A program made the translations under genes and the position numbers. A stretch of DNA of 64,000 nucleotides. Source: Jiella endophytica. Lineage in GTDB: Bacteria; Pseudomonadota; Alphaproteobacteria; Rhizobiales; Rhizobiaceae. The stretch is from positions 496,001 through 560,000 of the forward strand of contig NZ_SOZD01000002.1 in NCBI RefSeq assembly GCF_004519335.1. Direction: 5' to 3'. This document shows positions 35,383 through 44,562 of the stretch, one piece after another. Position 1 is the first letter of the stretch. Every line of letters starts with the position of its first letter. The notes beneath the pieces were generated by a model. It saw nothing but the letters and a program-made list of their open reading frames with translations. It did no database searches and was not told where the DNA came from.

Positions 35383-35582
35383 CGCTGCTCTTCCTCCTTC
35401 ACCGTCCCGTCGAACACCGCCCTCGCGCTTTGGCTGTCTGTTAAAACTGCGCTTCCCCGGAAAAACGGCAAGGTGGACGGGACGGATCGCGACGCTGCAA
35501 CTTGAGCCGGCTCCGGCGGTGGCAATATTTCCAGCGATCGCTTATCTCGATCGACAATATGGGATAAAAGCACAAGCGAGCG

Positions 35583-36038
35583 ATGATCAGTCAGAAAGCG
35601 AAATATGCGCTGCGGGCCCTTCTGGCGCTGGCGCGGGCCGGCGACCGGGGACTGGTCACTGCCGAAATCGCCGAGACGCAGACGATCCCGCGCAAATTCC
35701 TCGAACAGATCCTGCTCGATCTTAAACGCGTCGGGATCGTCCACAGCCGACGGGGCAAGTTCGGCGGCTACTATCTGCTGAAGCCCGCGGACAACATCAC
35801 CTTCGGCGAAGTGCTGCGGCTGATCGACGGCCCAATCGCGCCGTTGCCCTGCCTCAGCCGGATCGCCTATCGCCGCTGCGACGACTGCCGCAGCGAGCAG
35901 AATTGCGAGATCCGGCGGGTATTTGCCCACGTCGCCCAGTCTGCCCGCGACGTGCTCGACCGCACCACCATTGCCGACGCGCTGACCAGTCCCGGCAAGG
36001 CCGAGGCGCTGGCCGACTATTCCACCCAGCCAGCCTGA
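35583..36038 (+). CDS. Rrf2-family transcriptional regulator
   Basis: A 151-residue winged-helix regulator. The N-terminal DNA-binding part has M-I-S-Q-K-A-K-Y-A-L-R-A-L-L-A-L-A near 1-17 and I-P-R-K-F-L-E-Q-I-L-L-D-L-K-R-V-G-I-V-H-S-R-R-G near 35-58, the classic Rrf2 block. Cysteines at about 90, 100, 103 and 109 (P-C-L, R-C-D-D-C, N-C-E) could bind an Fe-S cluster as in IscR, RirA or NsrR, or act as a thiol sensor. It lies upstream of the sulfate-transport operon and is a good candidate to control it. A TTATC-N16-GATAA pair at 35542-35567 could be its own operator. Confidence 0.9.
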   Translation: MISQKAKYALRALLALARAGDRGLVTAEIAETQTIPRKFLEQILLDLKRVGIVHSRRGKFGGYYLLKPADNITFGEVLRLIDGPIAPLPCLSRIAYRRCDDCRSEQNCEIRRVFAHVAQSARDVLDRTTIADALTSPGKAEALADYSTQPA

Positions 36039-36341
36039 GGCCCGCCTCTGCGGATCCCACCGTCCCGGCGATGCGTCGATCCAACGACCCGAAGCATCCT
36101 ATTGGACGCACGGCGCGCCAAATATCCGACCCTCCGCATCACGCTGGGCAAGTTCGATCACCGCCATTGGGTGACAAAGACGCGTTTCCTCGCGTGCTTT
36201 TGCTCGATGTGTAATCGCGCCGGCGACTGAATACACGTCTTCGACACCGTCCGACCGGCCTTTGCGGAGGGCTTCCGGCCCGTGCGGCATTGGCGTAACG
36301 ACAGCCCGCGAGGGGTGTCACTAGGCTATCTCGGCGCCCTC
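36039..36341. other. Intergenic region between the Rrf2 gene and the sulfate-transport promoter
   Basis: About 300 bp without a convincing gene. It contains a 25-bp fragment (36095-36119) resembling the right arm of the two-hairpin repeat. A TTGACA at 36342 marks the likely start of the sbp promoter region. Short frames at 36099-36348 on the minus strand have no ribosome-binding site or recognisable product. Confidence 0.5.
36095..36119 (+). repeat. Possible fragment of the two-hairpin repeat
   Basis: CATCCTATTGGACGCACGGCGCG resembles the right end of copy 1 (4537-4559) with few differences. Hairpin 1 is not present. It looks like a decayed or partial copy. Confidence 0.5.
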
Positions 36342-36398
36342 TTGACAAACCCTACCGGATTAATGGAGATTTAATTTCGACTACTCCGGTCGAATTAA
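36342..36398 (+). promoter_or_regulatory. Candidate promoter and operator of the sulfate-transport operon
   Basis: TTGACA at 36342-36347 is a consensus -35 hexamer; no clean -10 lies at 17 bp. TTAATTTCGAC (36371-36381) and GTCGAATTAA (36389-36398) form a near-perfect inverted repeat that ends 12 bp before the sbp start. The stretch is markedly AT-rich for this genome. It fits a repressor site, with the upstream Rrf2 protein or a CysB-like activator as candidates. Confidence 0.55.
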
Positions 36399-36410
36399 AA
36401 GGGTTTTGAC

Positions 36411-37421
36411 ATGAGCCATCGCATCAAGCCCATGATCGTCGCGGCCGCGGCCGCGCTCTGCATCGCCAAGGCCGCTCCTGCGGCGGACGTTCTGATGAAC
36501 GTCTCCTACGATCCCACCCGCGAGTTCTACCGCGAATACAACGCCGCCTTCGCCGAAGAATGGCGGCGGACGGAGCATGGCGCAGTATCGGTGCGCATGT
36601 CCCACGGCGGCTCCGGCGCACAGGCGCGCGCCGTCATCGACGGGCTCGATGCCGACGTCGTCACCCTGGCGCTCGCGGCTGACATCGACGCCATTGCCAA
36701 GAAGACCGGCAAGATCCCGGTAAACTGGCAGGGCCAGCTTCCCGACAACAACTGCCCCTACTCCTCGACGATCGTCCTCCTCGTGCGCAAGGGCAATCCG
36801 AAGGGCATCAAGGATTGGGACGACCTGACGCGCGACGGCGTCGCGGTGATCACGCCGAACCCCAAGACTTCGGGTGGCGCGCGCTGGAACTTTCTCGCCG
36901 CCTGGGCCTATGCCGAGAAGAAGTTCGGCAGCGACGAAGCGAAGGTGAAGGACTTCGTCGGTGAGATCTACCGGCACGCACCGGTGCTCGATACCGGCGC
37001 CAGGGGTGCGACGACGACGTTCGTTCAGCGCGGCATCGGCGACGTGCTGATCGCCTGGGAGAACGAGGCCTATCTCGCCCTCGAACAGTTCGGCCCCGAG
37101 GAATTCGAGATCGTCACCCCGTCGATCTCGATCAAGGCCGAGCCGCCGGTCGCCCTCGTGGAGGGCAACGCCCGGAGCAAGGGCACCGAAGCGGTCGCGA
37201 AGGCCTATCTCGACTACCTCTATTCCCCGGCGGCGCAGGCGCTGGCGGCCAAGCACTTCTTCCGGCCGTCGCATCCCGAAAGCGCCGCACCGGAGGACAT
37301 TAAGCGCTTCGGCAGCCTCGATCTCGTGACCATCGCCGATTTCGGCGGCTGGGCGAAGGCGCAGCCCCGCTTCTTCGGCGATGGCGGCGTCTTCGACCAG
37401 ATCTACGAGCCGGCTCAGTGA
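36411..37421 (+). CDS. sbp: Sulfate ABC transporter, periplasmic binding protein
   Basis: Captures sulfate in the periplasm and hands it to CysTW. The 336-residue protein has a signal peptide ending near residue 24 (KAAPAAD). The family blocks are [11 protein letters not shown] near 31-41, S-H-G-G-S-G near 64-69, A-D-V-V-T-L-A-L near 83-90, [12 protein letters not shown] near 147-158 and [11 protein letters not shown] near 195. These favour Sbp over the thiosulfate-binding CysP. AAAAGGG precedes the ATG at 36411. It is the first gene of sbp-cysT-cysW-cysA. Confidence 0.95.
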   Translation: MSHRIKPMIVAAAAALCIAKAAPAADVLMNVSYDPTREFYREYNAAFAEEWRRTEHGAVSVRMSHGGSGAQARAVIDGLDADVVTLALAADIDAIAKKTGKIPVNWQGQLPDNNCPYSSTIVLLVRKGNPKGIKDWDDLTRDGVAVITPNPKTSGGARWNFLAAWAYAEKKFGSDEAKVKDFVGEIYRHAPVLDTGARGATTTFVQRGIGDVLIAWENEAYLALEQFGPEEFEIVTPSISIKAEPPVALVEGNARSKGTEAVAKAYLDYLYSPAAQALAAKHFFRPSHPESAAPEDIKRFGSLDLVTIADFGGWAKAQPRFFGDGGVFDQIYEPAQ

Positions 37422-37431
37422 GGCACCCGCG

Positions 37432-38283
37432 ATGGTCAGCGCCGTCCTCCCGAAACTGAAGGAGCCGAGCGTCATCCCCGGCTTCGGAACGACCCTCGGC
37501 TTCACGCTCTTCTACCTCTCGGCGATCGTGCTTATTCCTCTCGGCGCGCTCGTCCTTCGGGCCGCGGGGCTCGGCCTGTCGGAGTTTCTTACCCTCGCCG
37601 GCGATCCGCGAACGCTGGCGGCCCTGAAGCTGTCCTTCCTCGCCTCACTTGCTGCGGCCAGCATCAACGCCGTTTTCGGCCTGCTGGTCGCCTGGGTGCT
37701 GGTGCGCTACGACTTCTTCGGCCGCCGACTGATCGACGCGATCATCGATCTTCCCTTCGCCCTGCCGACAGCGGTGGCAGGCATCGCGCTCACCTCTCTC
37801 TATGCCCCGAACGGGTGGATCGGCGGCGTCCTGGAGCCGCTTGGTCTGAAGGTCGCCTATACGCCGATCGGCGTCGTGGTGGCGCTGACCTTCGTCGGAC
37901 TGCCCTTCGTCGTCCGCACCGTCGAGCCGGTGCTGCGCGATCTCGACAGGGAGGTCGAGGAAGCTTCGGCGACGCTCGGTGCCGGCCGGCTCGCGACGGT
38001 GACAAGGGTGGTGCTGCCCGCTCTCCTCCCGGCGCTCCTCACCGGCTATGCGCTGGCCCTTGCCCGGGCCATCGGCGAATACGGCTCGGTGATCTTCATC
38101 GCCGGCAATATTCCCTACGTCTCGGAGATCGCACCGCTGCTCATCGTCATCCGCCTCGAGGAATACAACTATGCCGCGGCGACGGCGGTGGCCGCCGAGA
38201 TGCTGGCGATCGCCTTCCTGATGCTGCTCGCCATCAACCTCATCCAGGCCTACAGCCGCAGGAGGTTCGGTCATGCTGCGTGA
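37432..38283 (+). CDS. cysT: Sulfate ABC transporter permease CysT
   Basis: One of two inner-membrane permease subunits for sulfate import. The 283-residue protein has six hydrophobic helices and the permease-ATPase coupling block [21 protein letters not shown] near 177-197. The phrases [12 protein letters not shown] and [16 protein letters not shown] are typical of CysT. The ATG at 37432 starts 10 bp after the sbp stop codon; an upstream extension of the frame overlaps sbp and lacks support. The 3' end overlaps cysW by 11 bp. Confidence 0.94.
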   Translation: MVSAVLPKLKEPSVIPGFGTTLGFTLFYLSAIVLIPLGALVLRAAGLGLSEFLTLAGDPRTLAALKLSFLASLAAASINAVFGLLVAWVLVRYDFFGRRLIDAIIDLPFALPTAVAGIALTSLYAPNGWIGGVLEPLGLKVAYTPIGVVVALTFVGLPFVVRTVEPVLRDLDREVEEASATLGAGRLATVTRVVLPALLPALLTGYALALARAIGEYGSVIFIAGNIPYVSEIAPLLIVIRLEEYNYAAATAVAAEMLAIAFLMLLAINLIQAYSRRRFGHAA

Positions 38284-39214
38284 GGTCTCCGCGCGCCCCG
38301 TGGCACCGGTCCCCCGGCCTCGCTTTGCACGATTGGCGCGTCGGCGATCGGCCGACGCCGCGTCGGCCCGCCGCTGGCAGCCGCCGACCACCGAGCGTCC
38401 GCTCGCCCGCTGGCTGCTGATTGCGCTCGCCCTCGGCTTCCTCGGCTTCGTGCTCGTCATTCCTCTCGTCCTCGTCTTCGTCGAGGCGCTGAAGAGTGGC
38501 ATCGGCGTCTATGTCGCCGCCCTCGCCGATCCGGACGCGCTGGCGGCCATCCGGCTGACGCTTTTGATCTCGGCGATCGCCGTTCCGGCCAACCTCGTCT
38601 TCGGCCTCGCGGCGGCCTGGGCGATCGCGAAGTTCCAGTTCGTCGGCAAGAGCTTCCTGATCACCCTCATCGATCTACCGTTCTCGGTCTCGCCGGTGAT
38701 CGCGGGCCTGGTCTTCGTGCTGCTCTTCGGCAGCCAGGGCTATTTCGGCCCATGGCTCTCCGACCTCGGCATCGAGATCGTCTTCGCCGTCCCCGGCATC
38801 GCGCTGGCGACGATCTTCGTCACCTTTCCCTTCGTCGCGCGCGAGTTGATCCCGCTGATGCAGGAGCAGGGGTCGGGCGACGAGGAAGCCGCGATCTCGC
38901 TCGGCGCCAGCGGATGGAAGACCTTCTGGCTGGTGACGCTGCCGAATGTCCGCTGGGCGCTGCTCTACGGCGTTCTTCTCTGCAACGCCCGGGCGATGGG
39001 CGAATTCGGCGCGGTCTCGGTGATCTCCGGCCACATCCGCGGCGTCACCGACACGATGCCGCTGCATGTCGAGATCCTCTACAACGAATACGCCTTCCCC
39101 GCCGCCTTCGCCGTCGCCTCGCTGCTCGCCCTTCTGGCGCTGGTGACTCTGTCGATCAAGAGCTTCCTCGAGTGGCGCCATGGCGCCAGCCTGAAGGCCC
39201 AGCGCAGCCTCTGA
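38273..39214 (+). CDS. cysW: Sulfate ABC transporter permease CysW
   Basis: The second permease subunit. The 313-residue protein has an N-terminal extension of about 45 residues rich in Arg, Ala and Pro before the first helix. Six membrane segments follow, with [12 protein letters not shown] near 138-149, [16 protein letters not shown] near 204-219 and [14 protein letters not shown] near 241-254. Its start overlaps the end of cysT by 11 bp, which indicates coupled translation. A later start would shorten the unusual N-terminus, but no better ribosome-binding site is visible. Confidence 0.93.
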   Translation: MLREVSARPVAPVPRPRFARLARRRSADAASARRWQPPTTERPLARWLLIALALGFLGFVLVIPLVLVFVEALKSGIGVYVAALADPDALAAIRLTLLISAIAVPANLVFGLAAAWAIAKFQFVGKSFLITLIDLPFSVSPVIAGLVFVLLFGSQGYFGPWLSDLGIEIVFAVPGIALATIFVTFPFVARELIPLMQEQGSGDEEAAISLGASGWKTFWLVTLPNVRWALLYGVLLCNARAMGEFGAVSVISGHIRGVTDTMPLHVEILYNEYAFPAAFAVASLLALLALVTLSIKSFLEWRHGASLKAQRSL

Positions 39215-39258
39215 CCTCCCCGAGCCACGGCGAGACCAATCTTTTCGGAGCCATCACG

Positions 39259-40299
39259 ATGGACATCAGCGTTCGCAGACTGTGCAAGGAATTCGACCGC
39301 TACCCGGCGCTCAACGGCGTCTCGCTGGAGGTCGGATCGGGCGAGCTGATCGCCCTGCTCGGGCCATCCGGCTCCGGCAAGACGACGCTCCTGCGGCTCA
39401 TTGCGGGGCTCGAATTCCCCACCTCCGGCTCGATCTATTTCGGCAAGGAAGACGCCTCGCAAAAGAGCGTCCAGGAGCGGAACGTCGGTTTCGTATTCCA
39501 GCACTATGCCCTGTTCAGGCACATGACCGTCATCGACAACATCTCGTTCGGCCTGAGGGTGCGCGGCCGCAGGAACCGGCCGTCGGATGCGGCGATCCGC
39601 AAGCGGGCCAGTGATCTCCTCGACCTCATCCAGCTGCCGAATGTCGCCAACCGTTTCCCGCATCAGCTTTCCGGCGGCCAGCGCCAGCGTGTGGCATTGG
39701 CGCGAGCGCTGGCCATCGAGCCGCGGGTGCTTCTCCTCGACGAGCCCTTCGGCGCCCTCGACGCCAAGGTGCGCAAGGAGCTGCGGCGCTGGCTGCGCGA
39801 ACTCCACGAACGAACCGGACACACCACGATCTTCGTCACCCACGACCAGGAGGAGGCGATGGAGATGTCCGACCGGGTGGTGGTGATGAGCCAGGGCCGG
39901 ATCGAGCAGGTCGGCACGCCGGACGAGATCTACGACAGGCCGGCCTCGCCCTTCGTGTTCTCCTTCATCGGCGATTCCGGCGAGCTTGCGGTCACCATCG
40001 ACCGCGGCGAGGTCTTCCTCGATGGCCGCAGCCTCGGGCCACTCGCAGAAGGTCTGCCCGACGGTCGGGCGCGCATGTTCCTGCGGCCCCACGACCTCGA
40101 GATCACCGACGACCCGGCAGGCGCCATTTCCGGCGAGGTCGCGACGGTGAGGCGTCATGCCGCCACGCGGCGGATCGAGATTGCCGTCGGCGAGAAGCGC
40201 CAGCGCATCGAGGTGGCCGTGCCGGCGACGCGGGGCTTCGTGCCGGAAGGCACCCAGACGTTTCGCCCGGTGCGCTGCCGGCTGTTTCCGGCGAACTGA
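39259..40299 (+). CDS. cysA: Sulfate/thiosulfate ABC transporter ATPase CysA
   Basis: Powers sulfate uptake by CysTW. The 346-residue protein has Walker [10 protein letters not shown] near 35-43, Q-loop F-Q-H-Y-A-L-F near 80, signature L-S-G-G-Q-R-Q-R near 137, Walker [13 protein letters not shown] near 157 and the switch V-T-H-D-Q-E-E-A near 192. A C-terminal domain (about 245-346) matches the regulatory TOBE-like tail of CysA proteins. The ATG at 39259 was chosen because the catalytic domain starts there, although the frame is open upstream. It is the last gene of the operon. Confidence 0.95.
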   Translation: MDISVRRLCKEFDRYPALNGVSLEVGSGELIALLGPSGSGKTTLLRLIAGLEFPTSGSIYFGKEDASQKSVQERNVGFVFQHYALFRHMTVIDNISFGLRVRGRRNRPSDAAIRKRASDLLDLIQLPNVANRFPHQLSGGQRQRVALARALAIEPRVLLLDEPFGALDAKVRKELRRWLRELHERTGHTTIFVTHDQEEAMEMSDRVVVMSQGRIEQVGTPDEIYDRPASPFVFSFIGDSGELAVTIDRGEVFLDGRSLGPLAEGLPDGRARMFLRPHDLEITDDPAGAISGEVATVRRHAATRRIEIAVGEKRQRIEVAVPATRGFVPEGTQTFRPVRCRLFPAN

Positions 40300-40362
40300 G
40301 GCGCCGCGCACCGCCAACCCGCAGTCGGAGGACTGGCGGCGAGGACCGCCGCGAGATCCTCG

Positions 40363-41865
40363 TCAGCTGATGATGCGGATCCGCTTTACCTGCTCGGCGA
40401 TCGCCTGGAACACCGCCTGCAGTTGGCTGGAGTCGGTGACGGAGAAATAGTGGTCGTTGTCCGTCGCACAGCTCTTCAGGAGGCTCTCGTTCCCGTCGAT
40501 CACTCTGATCGTGTAGATCTCAAGCTTGGTGCCGTCGGGATTGGTCATCGCCTTGGCGTTGGTGCAGGCGAGCTTGGTGCGAGCGTCGATGGAGCTGCTG
40601 TCGGACGAGGTGTACCAGCGGTCCTCGGTGTTGTCGCCGTCGGTGAGGACGATCATGATCGCCTTGGTCTTGGCGTCGGTGCTCTTGCCCTGAAGCGGAT
40701 AGGCCGAGGTCAGTGCCTCCATGCCCCACTGCACGCCGACCGTGATGTTGGTATTGCCCGATGGGGTCAGCGAATCCACTTTGGTCGCCAGGCCGTCAAG
40801 ATCCTTGGTCAGGCCGACGACGGGCTGCAGGGACGCGCTTTCGCTGCAGTTTGCGGCGCGCATGTAGAGCGTGTCGGTGTTGCTCGCGGTGGCAGCGGCG
40901 GCCGTCGTGTCGTAGGGCTGCTTGCGATCGTTGACGCACCCGGACCAGGTGCCCGATGCCGTCGAAAGCGAATAGCTCCGATTGTAGATCGTCGAAGTCG
41001 AGACCGAGCAGTTGTTGTAATTGCTCCCGCTGCAGCTATAGGTAGCCCTGTCGACCTTCAACGATCCGGTTAGCGTATCGAGCGCCGTGTAGACATACTT
41101 TATGTATCTCGAGCCACTCTTTCCTGCATAATAGTAACCGCTGGTGGTGCCCATGGCGAAGCCGGGCGTGGTGGTCCCGCAATAGTCCTTGTCCGGCGAT
41201 GACATGTAGCTGCAGTTGACCACCGGCGCGTTGAGCATGGCCATGTTGAGGCTCGAAACACGGACGTTGGTATCGAACGGAATCATCGCCACCTGGACGT
41301 TGTTGACGCCGGCCGACGAACCGAAATTTGACAGGAACAGCTTCACCGACGCCTTGAGCTGGGCCATCTTGCCGGAGCTCGCCATCGAGCCGGTGGAATC
41401 GAGCACGAGGGCGATGTCGAGCGGCACGTCCGCCTGCTTCGCCGTCGCCTTCACCTCCATGTCGAGTTCCTCGATATGCATCAGGCCGAGAAAGGCCGTC
41501 GGCATCGAGAAATCCGCCTGATAGAGCCAGGCATTGTCGACCTTCTTCAGCGCCGTCGTCTGGATCTTGGCTTCCGGGTCGGCATTGGCATTGAAGAAGC
41601 GATTGGCGCGCGCGGTCCGCTCGTTCTCGTCGCTGCCGGAATATTTCGCGGCGGCAAGTGCCGCAGCATCGGCGGCCGACTGGAGGCTCGTCCTGACTCG
41701 CAAGGCGTTGGAATAGTCGACGACACCGCCGATGGCGAGAACGAGGGGGATGGCTGCCAGCCCCACCATGATGCCGAAATTGCCGGCCGAAGACCTCGCA
41801 AAACGCCGGATCGCCCGTTTCACCGAACGATACGAAAACTGACGCGCAACCTCACCCAAGGTCAT
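40363..41865 (-). CDS. TadG-like protein with a von Willebrand factor A domain
   Basis: A 500-residue protein anchored by an N-terminal helix (about 28-50: AGNFGIMVGLAAIPLVLAIG). This helix, followed by A-L-R-V-R-T-S-L-Q-S-A-A-D-A-A-A-L-A-A, is the TadE/TadG pilin-like start. A vWA domain begins near 150 with the metal-binding D-S-T-G-S and ends near 490; T-D-G-D near 425 completes the site. A Ser/Tyr/Asn-rich insert with five Cys (about 215-310) interrupts the domain and has lower G+C than its surroundings. Such proteins accompany Flp/Tad pili, but no other tad gene is present here. It converges on cysA. Confidence 0.85.
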   Translation of the reverse strand: MTLGEVARQFSYRSVKRAIRRFARSSAGNFGIMVGLAAIPLVLAIGGVVDYSNALRVRTSLQSAADAAALAAAKYSGSDENERTARANRFFNANADPEAKIQTTALKKVDNAWLYQADFSMPTAFLGLMHIEELDMEVKATAKQADVPLDIALVLDSTGSMASSGKMAQLKASVKLFLSNFGSSAGVNNVQVAMIPFDTNVRVSSLNMAMLNAPVVNCSYMSSPDKDYCGTTTPGFAMGTTSGYYYAGKSGSRYIKYVYTALDTLTGSLKVDRATYSCSGSNYNNCSVSTSTIYNRSYSLSTASGTWSGCVNDRKQPYDTTAAAATASNTDTLYMRAANCSESASLQPVVGLTKDLDGLATKVDSLTPSGNTNITVGVQWGMEALTSAYPLQGKSTDAKTKAIMIVLTDGDNTEDRWYTSSDSSSIDARTKLACTNAKAMTNPDGTKLEIYTIRVIDGNESLLKSCATDNDHYFSVTDSSQLQAVFQAIAEQVKRIRIIS

Positions 41866-42030
41866 ATCTTTCGAACGGTTTGAATTGATACTCGTGGGTG
41901 AAGATCACAGAAAATCCCTAAGGATCCTTGCGCCAGACAGCTAAATTGCTGCGGATCGCCGGCCGGATGCGCGGCAACCCGCCGTTCGCGATACATGTCA
42001 GCCGGCAGGTACCGCGCCGGCCAGCGGCGA

Positions 42031-43356
42031 TCAGGATGCCGTCAGGCGCTGCTCGAAGCCGGCGTCCTTGCCGCCAGCCTCCGGCGCCGCCCGCCAGACG
42101 ACCAGCGGATCGGCCTCGGCAAGCCGGAAGATCGCTCGGCCGCTGAGGTCGTTGAGGATGACGGCGCTGCGCCAGGCAGCCATCGACAGCTGCGGATCGA
42201 TGACGCCATAGGCCCGGCGGCCCTGGTTAAGGCCGTAGATCGGGCTGTCGTCGGGGCCGTCCCAGACGACGCGGTAGTTCGGCCCGAGCGCCAGCGCGCC
42301 GTCGGTCTCCTGGGCGAGGCGCTTGGCAAGGCCGCCCATGCAGGCCGGCGTCGAGGCCCTGTAGCCGGTGGCGAGCACGACGAGATCGGCCTCGATTACC
42401 TCCGCCTCGCCTTCGGCACTTTGCGAAACCACCATCTGGCCGCGCCCGCTCGGACGGACATGCAGGAGGTCGCGCCCCGGATAGAGGGCGACGTCGCCGC
42501 GTCCCTCCAGATGCCGGCGGCGATAGAGATGGCGGTAGATCTCGTCGGCAGTCGAGGGCGTCAGTCCGTCGGAGGCGAATTTCTGCGAGGCGAGCGCCCG
42601 CGCCTGCACCTCCAGCGGCATTTCGCGATAGGCGGCGAGATAGCCGGGGGTGAAGAACTGGTCGACCAGCCCGCCCTCCTGCAGCGTCCAGAAGCCGTCG
42701 CGCCGGCTGATCCAGCTGATCGAGGCTGGCGCCGCCGCGCCCTCCTGCTGCAGGAGGTTGAGGATCACCTCGGCGCCGGACTGGCCGCCGCCGATGACCG
42801 CGACGCGGCGCCCGGCGGTCTTCGGACGCAGCTCCAGATAGCGGCTGGCATGGAAGCAGTCCGGCCCGGTCACGACGCCTGCCGGGATCAGCGGTACGCG
42901 GCCGGTGCCGATCGCCAGCGACCGGGCGATGCAATCCGGCCGTCCGGTAAATTGCAGCCTGAAATGCCCGTCCTCGTAGCGCACGTCCTCGACTGGTGCG
43001 GAAAAATGCGTCGAGGCGAGACCGTCCGCCGCCCAGCCGAGATAGGCGCTGAACTCCTGCCGCGAGACCGTCTCGAAACGCGCCGACATGAAGTCGAAGA
43101 ACCGGCCGCTCTCGACCAGATGGTTGAGGAAGCTCCACGGGCTGGTCGGGCAGACCGGCGTGACGAGATCCTTCAGCGGCGAGGTCTGCAGCATCGCATC
43201 GGGAAAGCAGAGGCCCGGATGCCAGGCAAAATTCGCCCGCCGCTCGAAGAAGGCGGTGGCGAGCCCCGGCACGCCGTCGGCCAGCGCCGCGAGGCTGAGA
43301 TTGAAGGGCCCGATCCCGATGCCTGCGAGATCGACGGTGGTGTCCTGATGACTCAT
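42031..43356 (-). CDS. iucD: L-lysine N6-monooxygenase / ornithine N5-oxygenase family
   Basis: Hydroxylates the side-chain amine of lysine or ornithine, the first step to a hydroxamate siderophore. The 441-residue FAD/NADPH enzyme has I-G-I-G-P-F-N-L-S-L-A-A-L near 13-25, Q-T-S-P-L-K-D-L-V near 57-65, the NADPH motif V-I-G-G-G-Q-S-G-A-E-V near 190-200 and L-A-T-G-Y near 345. Length fits IucD (about 425-445). With the synthetases and acetyltransferase nearby, lysine is the likelier substrate, but ornithine cannot be excluded. Its start overlaps the MFS gene's stop codon by 4 bp, so exporter and enzyme are co-translated. Confidence 0.9.
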   Translation of the reverse strand: MSHQDTTVDLAGIGIGPFNLSLAALADGVPGLATAFFERRANFAWHPGLCFPDAMLQTSPLKDLVTPVCPTSPWSFLNHLVESGRFFDFMSARFETVSRQEFSAYLGWAADGLASTHFSAPVEDVRYEDGHFRLQFTGRPDCIARSLAIGTGRVPLIPAGVVTGPDCFHASRYLELRPKTAGRRVAVIGGGQSGAEVILNLLQQEGAAAPASISWISRRDGFWTLQEGGLVDQFFTPGYLAAYREMPLEVQARALASQKFASDGLTPSTADEIYRHLYRRRHLEGRGDVALYPGRDLLHVRPSGRGQMVVSQSAEGEAEVIEADLVVLATGYRASTPACMGGLAKRLAQETDGALALGPNYRVVWDGPDDSPIYGLNQGRRAYGVIDPQLSMAAWRSAVILNDLSGRAIFRLAEADPLVVWRAAPEAGGKDAGFEQRLTAS

Positions 43357-44453
43357 GACGCGGGTTTCCTCGTTCGAGACATTGCCAGCACGGCCGACGC
43401 CATCAGGACGCCGGCAAGGGCGACGGCCTGGTTCGCGCCGAGGTGAAGGGCGGCCGATCCGACCAGGGCTCCGGCGGCGAGTCCGCCGGTCGAGACAGTC
43501 GCGTTCCAGGCCGCCTGGCTGGTGCCCCGCGCTGCCGAGCGCTCCAGTGCCGTGTGAAGATTGTGGGTGAGGAGCATCGCGCTCGCCCCGCCGACGACGC
43601 CCGACGAGATGACGACGAAGGCCGGCTGCGGCCAGAGCGCGATCGCCACGAGCGCTCCGCCGCCGACGAAGGCGGCCAGCCGCAGGCCGGTGCCCTCGAC
43701 CTTCGACGTCAGAAAGCGGTGTGAAACCAGGAGGCCGAGATTGGCGGCCGCGAGGGCAAAGCCGGCATGGGTCGCCGCGGCAACCGAATTGCCGCCGAGC
43801 CGCACCGCCAGCAGCGGCGCCAGCGAGACATGGGTGATCCCGAGGCTGGTCTGGACGAGGAAGGGCAGCACCAGGCTCGGCATCCGCGGCGGCTTCAGGC
43901 CACTCGCCTCGCCGGCAGGTGCCGGCTCGCTGCGGCGAAGCGTGGCAAGGCTCCAGACCCCTCCGGCGATCGCCGGCAGCATCGGCAGGACGACGCCGAT
44001 CGCAACCAGAGGCCCGACCAGGACGGCACTCGCCGCCCGGCCGAGCCCGGCGAATGACTGTGTTGCGGCAAGCCGCTCTCGCGAGCGGGTGGCGTCGGCA
44101 AGGCTTGATGTCTGGGCATGCACCAGCACCGTTGCCGCCGACATGCCTTGCGCCAGCCGTAGCAGCAGCAGCGCGCCAAGGGCCGGCGCTGCGGCGAGCG
44201 GCACCACGAGCAGCAAGGCGAGCCCCACCGAGCAGACGATCATCGTCACGAGAGCCGGGCCGACGAGACGGCGGCTGCCGGTGAGGCCCATCAGCGGGAT
44301 CGTCAGCGTCGCCGCCACCATGCCGAGCCCGACCGCCGTCGCGACCGCCGGATCGGACAGACCGAGGCGCCCGGCGATGAGGGGCAGCATGGCCATCAGC
44401 GCGGTCTGCTGGAAGGCATGGCCCATCAGGGCCGGGGCGAGCGAGGCGTTCAT
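43353..44453 (-). CDS. MFS transporter, probable siderophore exporter
   Basis: A 366-residue major-facilitator protein with about 11-12 hydrophobic segments throughout and a basic loop after segment 6. It is slightly short for the family. Its place in the siderophore cluster and its translational coupling to the monooxygenase gene suggest export of the finished siderophore; this is inferred from context. The ATG at 44453 was chosen; a GTG at 44471 would add six residues, and no strong ribosome-binding site marks either. It is the first gene of the leftward arm and reads away from the candidate iron box. Confidence 0.8.
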   Translation of the reverse strand: MNASLAPALMGHAFQQTALMAMLPLIAGRLGLSDPAVATAVGLGMVAATLTIPLMGLTGSRRLVGPALVTMIVCSVGLALLLVVPLAAAPALGALLLLRLAQGMSAATVLVHAQTSSLADATRSRERLAATQSFAGLGRAASAVLVGPLVAIGVVLPMLPAIAGGVWSLATLRRSEPAPAGEASGLKPPRMPSLVLPFLVQTSLGITHVSLAPLLAVRLGGNSVAAATHAGFALAAANLGLLVSHRFLTSKVEGTGLRLAAFVGGGALVAIALWPQPAFVVISSGVVGGASAMLLTHNLHTALERSAARGTSQAAWNATVSTGGLAAGALVGSAALHLGANQAVALAGVLMASAVLAMSRTRKPAS

Positions 44454-44486
44454 GGGCCGGTGAAAATTCACAAGGGATGGCGGGCG

Positions 44487-44514
44487 TCAAGAATAATCTT
44501 GACTGTTGGAGTCA
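44487..44514. promoter_or_regulatory. Candidate RirA iron-responsive operator between divergent siderophore arms
   Basis: TGACT (44500-44504), five bases and AGTCA (44510-44514) form a perfect inverted repeat that meets the TGA-N9-TCA pattern of the rhizobial iron-responsive operator. A second palindrome, TCAAGA-ATAA-TCTTGA (44487-44502), overlaps it. The 109-bp gap is AT-rich and lies between the MFS and iucA-like starts. TTGACT and a TTTATA stretch may be promoter elements of the rightward arm. Confidence 0.65.
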
Positions 44515-44562
44515 TATTTATAGGTTGCGGTTCGATCGCTGCCAGAGGAAGCCGTTCCCGCG

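Noticed and set aside
36099-36348. Small minus-strand frames in the gap before the sulfate operon
   Set aside because: No ribosome-binding site, no family resemblance, and overlap with the repeat fragment.
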